Source of the DNA: Anniella stebbinsi
Lineage: Eukaryota; Chordata; Lepidosauria; Squamata; Anniellidae
NCBI GenBank assembly: GCA_029215795.1
Contig: JARDYH010000004.1
Location: 212,824,517 to 212,888,516, forward strand
Direction of reading: 5' to 3'
Length of the DNA stretch: 64,000 nt
The translations under genes and the position numbers were made by a program. Each line of letters begins with the position of its first letter. The stretch's first letter is position 1. Positions 56,166-64,000 of the stretch are shown here, piece after piece. The notes below the pieces were generated by a model. The model was not told the DNA's origin. It saw only the letters and a program-made list of their open reading frames with translations, and ran no database searches.

Positions 56166-57995
56166 TTTGGGGAAACACGACAGGTGGGCTGTGTACAAGG
56201 CCATCTGACCGAGTTTTTCTGGGTGTACTCAGTAAACTCCCAGAAAGACCCTGAATTTTGGAGGAGAATTCAACAAGAATATTTGAAGAAATAACTTGTA
56301 ATAATTGTGAGACAGGCTGGGGAAGGTGGGCCACATCCATTACAAAATGCCTAGTACTAAATTGGGGCTATGTGTGATGTGCCAACAAAATAGTTTCCTG
56401 TGTAAAGTTTTATTCTGCTCCACAATCAATCTCATTAGCTTTCAGAATGTTTCACTAATCCAATCAAGATCAACTTTAATTGCTCTTCTTCCTGATATTT
56501 GTTCATGCCAGACATTATAGCCAAAGATACAAATGTGTATGATTTAGAAACCATGGGTGCTTGGTACATTACCTGAAGAGGAAAATAGGTTTGTACTTTT
56601 TATATTGGCTGCACAAAGGAGCTCATGGGATGACAATGTCTTCTATAATTCGATGCCACAAATGTCTAGTTACATTGACTTAATTACAGAACCTATTCTA
56701 TTGATTGTCTTTGTACTTCCTTTGGTGTCTCAGCAAATTTTGCCTCCAGCAGCAGTAAAATCTAAATCTGGCTTCTAGTTTCCAGATCTCTCGCTGTCCT
56801 TTAAAGAAGTGCACATACTTTCTTAAGATTCTGGTTGACTGCACAGTTAAAAAGGATGCTGAGTGTCTGAAATAGCTAGCTAACGACCTTCAGTACTGCT
56901 GTGCTGTTGTGAGACTTTTTCACAAGTATCCACTTTTCATTGTACATTTGGACAGTTTATAAAATCTTATGAACTGAACCAGAATATTTTTCCCTTTTTG
57001 CAGATGTTCTGCCCCCAGTCTCAAAAGTTTGTGAAAGGAAGTGCTAAAATGGTGGCAGGAAGAGAACTTTTGGGAGGAAGTGGCGGACAAAATCCACTTG
57101 CGCATGTTTCTGATTGTCTTGCATCTTGAATTCATGGCCACAAAAGCTTGTGTGAATAAGCTCCCACTCTGCGACAGATTGAAAACCACAGAACTAGGCA
57201 GCTGTAATTTAGTCATTTTGATGTGTTGGCATTCCATTTCTATCTCAATCTTATTTGAAACATTGTGATTTTGGCTTCTGAGTTGAATTGAGAGATTATA
57301 TTAGATTGGATGGCCTTTCTGCCAGCTCCACAAAAGATGACAGCAACAATCCAGAAAAAAATGAGGTCCATTCAAATCAATGGGACACAAGCACCCAATT
57401 AAGATCTTAAATCACATTGACTTCTGGGAAACCTAATTACACTTAACTTTCTTTAAATTGTGCTCAAACAGCAGCTACAGCAAATTAGTCTAAACTATTT
57501 ATACCTGTGATGGCTAGGTAAATCAATATCCTTTTCCCTATGTATACCATGGGAAGCAAATCTGAGAGTGGAAAGGAGCAAATAAAGCATATTTTATGCT
57601 AGGTGTTTGGTTTTTGTTTTGTTTTTTTGCTCTGTGTCATAGTAGGAATGGATGAATCAGACAGTGACCCTTTCAAATGTATTCACTACACACTGTTCCC
57701 TTCTGTTTCTGCATTGATCTGTGAATTTTAAAAACAAAAATTCACATTCAAATATGTATTGTTCTCAAAGTATGCATTGGTAAACATATTTTCTTTCAAA
57801 ACACAGTTTTAAGCATAGCTTTGATATTTCTCTCAAGCTGGGAAGTGTGAAAGCCAGTGGATAACTAAGTTTCCATCTTCCAATTAGTCCAGGAGGTGCC
57901 AATCAAGTTAGTTCATATCAGAATTCACAGAGATAAATTGAATTCCTCGGGCAAATCTATGTTGGAATGCTAGACTCCAGTGTGAAGTAAACTCT
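56166..57995. other. No recognised feature
   Basis: Unique AT-rich sequence; no splice-compatible exon or repeat recognised. Confidence 0.4.
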
Positions 57996-58150
57996 ATGTC
58001 TTTATTTATTTATTTATTTATTGCATTTTTATACCGCCCAAGAGCCGAAGCTCTCTGGGCGGTTTACAAAAATTAAAACCATAACAACCATTCAAAATAT
58101 AAAACAACTGTATAAGAACGTAATTTAAAATACAGTATAAAACACACTCT
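57996..58150 (-). mobile_element. L2-type LINE 3' tail (well preserved)
   Basis: ATTT units then TTGCATTTTTATACCGCCCA and AGCTCTCTGGGCGGTTTAC, the least diverged tail in the window. Confidence 0.75.
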
Positions 58151-58392
58151 TGTAAAACTGACCCATTTTCAGAGGTTTATGGCAATCTGGTTTCTTGGGA
58201 TATGTATATGCCAGGTTTCAGATTTTTTGGGGTGGCCTGTAACTAATGTGACATTATTTCTTCATGTCACTTCTTTAGAGAAAGTGAAGAATAAATGTCC
58301 CATTTCTGATAATTCTGATTGCCTTGGGCTACATGTCAACCAAATTTCAGATTTCTACATCATATGAAATATCTACTATCTATTCTCTAGGT
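58151..58392. other. No recognised feature
   Basis: Two loosely similar GGTTTCAGATTT / ATTTCAGATTT words recall the internal repeats of the element at 61595, without termini. Confidence 0.25.
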
Positions 58393-58527
58393 CAGGGATG
58401 GGTAACTTATGATCCACAAAAAGTTTTGGCCTACAATAACCATCAACCCAAGCCACCATAGCCAATGGTGAGGAATCATGGGAGTTCTAGGTGAAAACAT
58501 CTGGAGGGCTACACATGCCCACCCCTG
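58393..58527. mobile_element. hAT-type MITE (CAGGGATGGGTAAC)
   Basis: CAGGGATGGGTAACTTATG on the left and GCCCACCCCTG on the right; interior GGAGTTCTAGGTGAAAACAT. Flanking 8-mers CTCTAGGT and TTCTAAGA match at only five positions, so it is old. Confidence 0.6.
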
Positions 58528-59166
58528 TTCTAAGAAGAGGAAATGGGAAACAGAAAGAAGCAGCGTCTGATAGCTGCCCTGAAGAAAGAAAGGGTAGCAG
58601 CAGCATCTCTGCTTTTGAGTGAGCCCTTACTAGGAAGCCCCTGTACAGATTCATGGGGGAATTCTGGTCCAGAATAAATTCTCTGGGACAAACAAGCTAC
58701 TCAGGTCTCAGGAAAGGAATTCCATCTTAAGAGAAGTGGAGAAACGACAGAGAAAAGCTGTGTCCAAGGTGGCTCATAGAGTATCTTCTGCAGTTGAGAA
58801 GGCAAACCCATTAGCTTGATTACTGTGTTGTGGTGATGTAACTCTGACCCAATAAAGTATATTGAAATTTCACCTGGCCTGCCAAACTTTGAATGTGCAC
58901 TGGCTAGGTACTAGGTGGGGTCACAAAGGTACTTTCCACCTTTTCTGCTTCTATCTATCTCTTTGTTTAGCCATCTGACTTCTAAAATGTGCCTCTACTA
59001 GTCCACATAGCTATGTGCTTCCTTCAGTAGTAGAGGCAGTAAGCCTATGCACACCTATTGCTCTATAGCAAAAGTAACAGCAGGCATATATAAGTTATCA
59101 TTAAACAACTAACTGCTCCAATTTTGATGATTTGTCTACAGAAGATTAATGCTATTTCTGAAAACC
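58528..59166. other. No recognised feature
   Basis: Unique sequence. Confidence 0.4.
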
Positions 59167-59174
59167 ACTGAACA

Positions 59175-59593
59175 TAGGGTGACCACATTTGGGAAACCAA
59201 AAAAGAGGACCCTCAGTGGGGTGGGGGGTGGGAAAGTGGCTTTCCGGGGCCTCTGGAAAGCATGTCATTCACCCCCACTGCTTTAAAGGCCCCAATTGGA
59301 GCGGAGGAGGGGAAAGTGTGTCATTCCCGCCCTCCACTGCTCCAATCGGGTCCTTTTCTATAATGTCCAGGAATTACATACTTTCCCCTGTAAGGTCCTG
59401 ATTGGAGCAGTGGGATAGAAATAACCCACCTCCAGAAAGCTCGTCATTCCCTCCAACCACGCTAATGTGGCCTTAAAGGGGAAAGCTTGTCTTTCCAGGA
59501 CATTATAGAAAATTACAGAAAATCCCCCCTGACACCCAGGATAGAACAAAAACCAGGACAAATCCGGGGAAATCCTGACAGTTGGTCACCCTA
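59175..59593. mobile_element. Non-autonomous hAT (TAGGGTGACCAC)
   Basis: Termini TAGGGTGACCACATTTGGG and CAGTTGGTCACCCTA; perfect 8-bp TSD ACTGAACA at 59167-59174 and 59594-59601. The interior is partly inverted-repeat: GGCCCCAATTGGAGC and GTCCTGATTGGAGC words, GTAATTCCTGGACATTATAG motifs. No coding capacity. Confidence 0.85.
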
Positions 59594-59601
59594 ACTGAAC
59601 A

Positions 59602-60949
59602 TTCCATGCCCACCATTGTTCCAAAAAGACTTATCTCTGTATAGTCATGGTCCCACATGGCACAGTTCTTTTACATTAAGGCTAATTGTATTCAAACTGC
59701 CTACACTTTTATCCTGTTCCCCCACAGTCTTCTGGTTACCAAGGCATTTCTCTCTAGAGAATTGCTATTCATAACTACAGTAGGGATTTCATTTACAATA
59801 CCTACTATGTCCTAATCTCCACAAAGAAGAAAGTTGCTCCTATGTAAGAGACTTGAGAGAAAAGAAAGGAGAATCCATTAAATGTAGTACCTGTCATCTA
59901 CAGATTTATTTGCCAACCAATACTGAATAAGGGTCTGGTTCAGAAACACCCTGGGCTCAGCTGAATTCCATTTTGCAGAATTCTAGTGGTGAGTGGAAAC
60001 AAAGGCAAAAAAAGGGTAGGGCCAAAAATAATAACAAAAATACCACCATAGTTTAGTTTAAATGCCTTTCTGCTAGGAACTAAAAGCCTTAGGAAAAGCA
60101 TTTCAGTCTTTTGGCATGGGTGAGATCTGCACAAAAGTGGGAAACTCCAGAAATGAGGCCAGGGAACAGCAGTGTGGCCTTCTAAAGAAACAAAGAGGGA
60201 CAAATTCCAACCCCATTAGGGCTGGATTTGGCCCCTGGGCCTGAGGTTCTTCCTCTCTGATGTAAACTCAGGAAGTCATGGCTTCCCGGAATGAATCCTG
60301 GGAATTGTAGTTTGATAAAGTGCAGCCAGGAATGGGGAGGTGGGGGTGAAAGCTATATAATAGTGGGAAATTCTTGTATTTTATAGTGGGGGGGGGGAAC
60401 AAGGCTTCAGTGAGTCCCATTTTTAATTTCTCTATGTACAGCCAAATCCTCTTAAATAGCACAAGCAAGCAGAAATGGGGAAAAGTAATTATTCCAATTA
60501 TCAAAGGCTCATAGGAATACATTGATCTGGGAAAAACTCCCTTTGATTTAATAAACTGCTTAAAATTAGCATTGTAAAAGCACAAAGGCAGGCAAAAGCT
60601 ATAGCTTCAACCTAGCTGTAATAGTGCAGGGACAAATAAGTATATGAACCTAATCCCAGGAAAGCAAAAGATGAGAATAAATGCAAAATAACAATTCCAG
60701 CTCATTTTTAAAGACTACAGCCAGAGTAACTATTTTTTACTTTGTGAATGTTATTGCTATAAAGCAACCTACTTGCTCAATAACTCTAAAAATTTCAGTC
60801 CTCTGTGGGTGTTCAATGTGTGTAACCTCTGCATGCAAGGAGAATGAACAGGGACAAGCATGCTAGTGCCACAACCACCCCATTGCATGTGTGGAGGGCA
60901 ACTATTCATAGTAAAGAGCCTTCACAAGTTCTGACATGATGGCCACTAT
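59602..60949. other. No recognised feature
   Basis: Unique sequence with a G run at 60387-60397; TCCTGGGAATTGTAGTTTG near 60296 is a short MITE-like word. Confidence 0.4.
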
Positions 60950-61215
60950 TTTGGACAGCTGTAAAATGGATTGGACAAAATCCTGGAGAAGGCTATCAAA
61001 GGTTCCTAGTCCTCATGGCTATATGCTACCTCTAGTAGCAGAGGCAGTAAGCATATGTACATCATTTCCTAGGGAACTTGAGCAGGAGGATGCTGTTGCA
61101 CTCATGTCCTGCTTGTGGGTTTCTCCTAGGTAGCTCTTTGGCCACTGTGTAACCAAAATGCTGGACTAGATGGTCCCTTGTTCAGATCCATCATGGCTCT
61201 TCTTATGTTCTTACT
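60950..61215 (+). mobile_element. CR1 LINE 3' end
   Basis: GGAGAAGGCTATCAAAGG, CTAGTAGCAGAGGCAGTAAG, TGCTGGACTAGATGGTCCC and the terminal CATGGCTCTTCTTATGTTCT. Confidence 0.75.
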
Positions 61216-61369
61216 AGTTTGTTCGTGGTTTATTTTAAGCAACTTGCCTAAACCGAATCTAGACTATTAGGATATCAACACCCCTCTGTCCCCGACAAGC
61301 ACCATAAAAGAAACCAGTGCATTTCTTCCTATATTTGACAAAGAAAAAAACTCCTGTATTTCACAGAGA

Positions 61370-61440
61370 CACTACTGCTTTAAAATGTTTTATAACAGTA
61401 TTGACGACAATTGCAGCCCAGGACACCCCCCATCTGGCCT
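61370..61440. repeat. MITE fragment (GGCCAGATCTAC family)
   Basis: ACACTACTGCTTTAAAATG, then CAATTGCAGCCCAGGACACC and a terminal ATCTGGCC; matches 55040-55150. Confidence 0.45.
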
Positions 61441-61544
61441 AAATTTCAAAGGACACTGTGAGAATCCCATGGCATTACCATGGGCCCTGGTAATCTGGTT
61501 TAGTTCTCCAATGCGAGAACACTTCACTTCTCAAACATGTTGGC

Positions 61545-61594
61545 CTTTTTGAGTTCCTGCATTGAGTAGAGGATTAGATTCAATGGCTTTATAG
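61545..61594 (+). repeat. CR1 3' end, cut by the next hAT
   Basis: GAGTTCCTGCATTGAGTAGA and TAGATTCAATGGCTTTATAG are the CR1 terminal word; the expected CCCCTTCCAACTC continuation is absent because the hAT starts at 61595. The continuation should reappear beyond 64000. Confidence 0.6.
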
Positions 61595-61599
61595 TAGGG

Positions 61600-61755
61600 G
61601 TGTGCATCGGATCGGATCCGATCCACGATCCGAATCCGATCCGCCCCAAAAATCGGAAAATCCGATCCGATCCGATCCGATCCGACACACCATCCGATCC
61701 GATCCGATCCGATCCGGCGAGGTCCGATCCGGATCGGATCGGCGGATCGGACGCC
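61600..61755. promoter_or_regulatory. Subterminal GATCCGATCC repeat cluster
   Basis: At least a dozen overlapping GATCCGATC/GGATCGGATC words. In hAT elements such subterminal repeats are transposase-binding sites; that role is inferred here. Confidence 0.6.
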
Positions 61756-61799
61756 ATTTTAAATGCGTTTTTCCCATAGCAAAGTATTGTTGTTTTACA

Positions 61800-62400
61800 A
61801 AAACGCCTATAACTTTTTCATTTTTAACGACAGAAGGATGAAACTTGGGCACATTGTACACTGGTTAGGGATAGGTATCTGTGAGAAATTTCAGAAAGAT
61901 TGGTGCATGCAGTTTGTGGCAATTAATTTTTTAATAAATAACATGGAATGCCTATAACTCGGTCATTTTTAAAGTTACACACATGAAACTTTGCCACATT
62001 GTAGGTGGTACCTTGGGACCCACGTGTGTGAAATCCCAGAACCGTGGGTGCTTGCCTGGTGTGGCAATGAATTTTTGAAAAATGGGTAGTAGTGGGGTAA
62101 ATGCAGTTATGCCTCCCATGTTTTTATTTTTAAAGATACAAACAGGACACTTCGGCACATTACAGGGAACACTTCCCTTGATATGTGTGTAAAATTTCAG
62201 ACAGCTAGCTCCAGGCATGTGTTGGCAATGAATTGTTGAAAATTGGGTAGCAGTGGGGTAAAATACAGTTTTGCCTCCCATTTTTTTATTTTCAAAGATA
62301 CAAACGGGAAACTTTGGCACATTGCAGGGAACACTGCACTTCAAATGTGTGTGAAATTTCCGGAAGCTAGGTGCAACATTTTAGTGGGAAACGAACGTTT
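61800..62400. repeat. Diverged internal repeats of the hAT
   Basis: Three to four units of about 150-165 bases share the order GCCTATAACT (or GCCTCCCAT), AAACTTTGGCACATTG, GTGTGTGAAATTTC, GGTGCA and TTGGCAATGAATT. The 147-bp array downstream looks like a recent amplification of the same theme. Confidence 0.65.
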
Positions 62401-62403
62401 ATT

Positions 62404-62991
62404 CATGGCATTTCACATGGGATTTATGGGTTGGTTTGAAGAGCTACAAAGCTCTAACTCGCTCACATGGCACAGGACCTATGCCCGCTCAAACGCTGAA
62501 AATTTCACAAACTTTGGTGCAATGCTTTAGTGGGAAAACAAAGGTTTATTCATGGCATTTCACATGGGATTTATGGGTTGGTTTTAAGAGCTACAAAGCT
62601 CTAACTCGCTCACATGGCACAGGACCTATGCCCGCTCAAACGCTGAAAATTTCACAAACTTTGGTGCAATGCTTTAGTGGGAAAACAAAGGTTTATTCAT
62701 GGCATTTCACATGGGATTTATGGGTTGGTTTTAAGAGCTACAAAGCTCTAACTCGCTCACATGGCACAGGACCTATGCCCGCTCAAACGCTGAAAATTTC
62801 ACAAACTTTGGTGCAATGCTTTAGTGGGAAAACAAAGGTTTATTCATGGCATTTCACATGGGATTTATGGGTTGGTTTTAAGAGCTACAAAGCTCTAACT
62901 CGCTCACATGGCACAGGACCTATGCCCGCTCAAACGCTGAAAATTTCACAAACTTTGGTGCAATGCTTTAGTGGGAAAACAAAGGTTAAAC
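62404..62991. repeat. 147-bp tandem repeat, four units
   Basis: CATGGCATTTCACATGGGAT starts units at 62404, 62551, 62698 and 62845; spacing is exactly 147 each time. Units 2-4 are almost identical, unit 1 slightly diverged. Because 147 is a multiple of three, one frame stays open across the array (62436-63092). Confidence 0.95.
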
Positions 62992-63125
62992 TTTATTATT
63001 TTAAACCTTCAGGAAAGGGAGGGGGAGGCTGTGTTTGTGTGTGTGTGTTTGACAGCTTGATCCACCAATTGTGCTTTAGAATACATGACTGAATCACCCA
63101 ATCCTGTGAAGACTTTCTTCAGCCT

Positions 63126-63185
63126 CCAATCGCAATGCTGGAGGAGGGCACCAGTATATATTCTCTCAGCCCTGCCCTTCTGGCT
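63126..63185 (+). promoter_or_regulatory. Putative promoter of the hAT gene
   Basis: CCAAT at 63126-63130 and TATATA at 63155-63160, about 475 bases before the ATG at 63635. The spacing of the two boxes is plausible; a start site near 63185 is inferred. Confidence 0.35.
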
Positions 63186-63472
63186 CTTTGTGGGTTGAAC
63201 GTGGAGGAGATTAGGGAGTGTTTTGGAGCTGTGTTGGAGAGACTGTATTGATTGAATTGATTTGATTGCATTTGGAGGTGGTTTTGAGGAGTTTCTGATC
63301 TTTTACTTCAGCTTTTCTTGTTCTCTCTCTTGGCTTTCCTTTCTCTCTTGCCTTTCCTTTCTTAGATAGCACGTTTGTTTGTCTGTGAGTTCAGTTTGTC
63401 TTTGCAGTGAGTGTGTTTGTTCTACTTTCGCTTTCTGAAAAAAACCCAAAAAAATAATAAAAAAATATTTCT

Positions 63473-63526
63473 ATCCTCTCTCTCTCTCTCTCTCTTTCTC
63501 TGTGTGTGTGTGTGTGTGTGTGTGCG
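63473..63526. repeat. (TC)n(TG)n microsatellite in the leader
   Basis: CTCTC units followed by about ten TG units between the putative promoter and the ATG. Confidence 0.9.
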
Positions 63527-63634
63527 CGCTTGTGAGTGAATGTGTGTTGCTGGGCTGTGTAGCCTGCTGCTACAAACACAAAAAAAGTCAGCAAAGCACA
63601 CACTTACACAAAAATAAATAATAATAAAAATAAA

Positions 63635-64000
63635 ATGAAGCGTGGCACTCAAAGGGGGGGTGCTCCCAAGGCAGCATTTGGGAGAGGCCGCTCTGGGCAT
63701 GGCGCTGCTGCTGCTGCTGCTGGGACCAGCAGCAGGCAGCCTACTTCCACACCCCCAGTTAAACTGAGGCGTTCTCCACTGGGGCAGCAGAAGCAGGCAG
63801 AGGCAACTCAAAGTAGTGCCTGCAGGGCACTCTTTCAGCAACATGAGGCAGGTGCTGGGAGCAGCAGTGGGCATGAAGAAGGAGCACTATATCCAGCTCC
63901 TTCTTTGGTGGGTGAGCCTGTGAACCCGCTGACTGATCTTTTCCCAGATCTTGTGGAAGTCAGCGAGGTTCAGAGTGAGAAGGAGGACTCTGATGTGGGG
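63635..64000 (+). CDS. N-terminal part of a putative hAT transposase (open at window edge)
   Basis: ATG at 63635 opens 122 codons with no stop to the last base; the only in-frame start before it lacks support because the leader is microsatellite-rich with stops. Residues 1-23 are basic and Gly/Arg-rich; 24-29 are six alanines; 40-46 read PPVKLRR, nuclear-signal-like; 76-78 are Ser; from 94 the chain turns acidic, with DLFPDLVEVSEVQSEKEDSD near the end. hAT transposases often start with a low-complexity basic region followed by a BED zinc finger and the RNase H-like core, which would lie beyond 64000. Identity rests on its position inside a hAT terminus, not on a recognised domain, so another element-borne gene is possible. 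Confidence 0.5.
   Translation, partial: MKRGTQRGGAPKAAFGRGRSGHGAAAAAAGTSSRQPTSTPPVKLRRSPLGQQKQAEATQSSACRALFQQHEAGAGSSSGHEEGALYPAPSLVGEPVNPLTDLFPDLVEVSEVQSEKEDSDVG

Larger units (their letters stand above)
61595..64000 (+). mobile_element. Left part of a probably autonomous hAT transposon
   Basis: Left terminus TAGGGGTGTGCATCGG at 61595; preceding 8 bases CTTTATAG are the presumed TSD (right end outside the window). Then subterminal GATCCGATCC words to about 61755, a series of diverged repeats to 62400, a 147-bp tandem array, a CCAAT/TATA pair, a microsatellite-rich leader and a long open frame running off the window. No right terminus is seen, so the element exceeds 2.4 kb. Confidence 0.75.

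Noticed and set aside
62404..62991. Regularly spaced repeats resembling a CRISPR array
   Set aside because: Whole 147-base units repeat without unique spacers, in an animal genome.
62436..63092. 218-codon open frame with 49-residue repeats
   Set aside because: Produced by a 147-bp tandem array whose length is a multiple of three; no start context, domain or codon bias.
1..64000. Endogenous retrovirus
   Set aside because: No paired LTRs, primer-binding site or gag/pol/env-like frames were recognised; only one weak LTR-like block at 56.1 kb.

Overview
The window looks like a gene-poor stretch of a lizard or snake (squamate) nuclear genome. The evidence is the repeat mix: CR1 and L2 non-LTR retrotransposons ending in TTTA-type tails, a nearly full-length vertebrate-style L1, a tRNA-derived SINE, and many hAT DNA transposons with 8-bp target-site duplications (TSDs). 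There are no operons, ribosome binding sites or other bacterial signals. No host protein-coding gene could be named. The only hint of one is a set of splice-compatible short exons in the first 1.8 kb.

Layout. 0-5 kb: possible terminal exons, a foldback element holding a degenerate TTGTGCAAC array, and an L2 3' end. 5-15 kb: a CR1 3' end (minus), hAT elements at 7480-7928 and 9081-9489, an MITE, a candidate conserved non-coding block near 11.2-11.5 kb, a large foldback near 12 kb and an almost perfect palindrome near 14.6 kb. 15-31 kb: L2 nested in antisense L2, a decayed L1/Tx1-like RT fragment, palindromic hATs at 17155-17811 and 28731-29318, a CR1 with a dead reverse transcriptase (22972-24683) and a second CR1 split by two hATs. 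31-38 kb: mostly unique, with MITEs, a SINE and a foldback. 38-52 kb: two very similar GC-rich hATs in opposite orientation (38317-39885, and 45296-47101 inside the L1 at 44342-51744). 52-61 kb: mostly unique sequence with small elements. 61.6-64 kb: the left end of a larger hAT whose open reading frame runs off the window.

How the parts relate. The dominant story is one broad hAT radiation with TAGGGRTGTGCA-like termini. Its members differ in subterminal words but share terminal architecture, full-length internal symmetry and, in four elements here, a palindromic module centred on GGTGATGACGTCATCACC or a close variant and bounded by TTACCT/AGGTAA. The two GC-rich copies carry four and five tandem modules, which accounts for their length difference. 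The element at the right edge has a terminal repeat, subterminal GATCCGATCC words, a 147-bp tandem array, a CCAAT/TATA pair and a 122-codon open frame. It is the best candidate here for an autonomous relative of the non-autonomous copies.

Limits: boundaries were set by eye. Family names rest on remembered hallmarks (protein motifs, tails, termini and TSDs), not on a database search.
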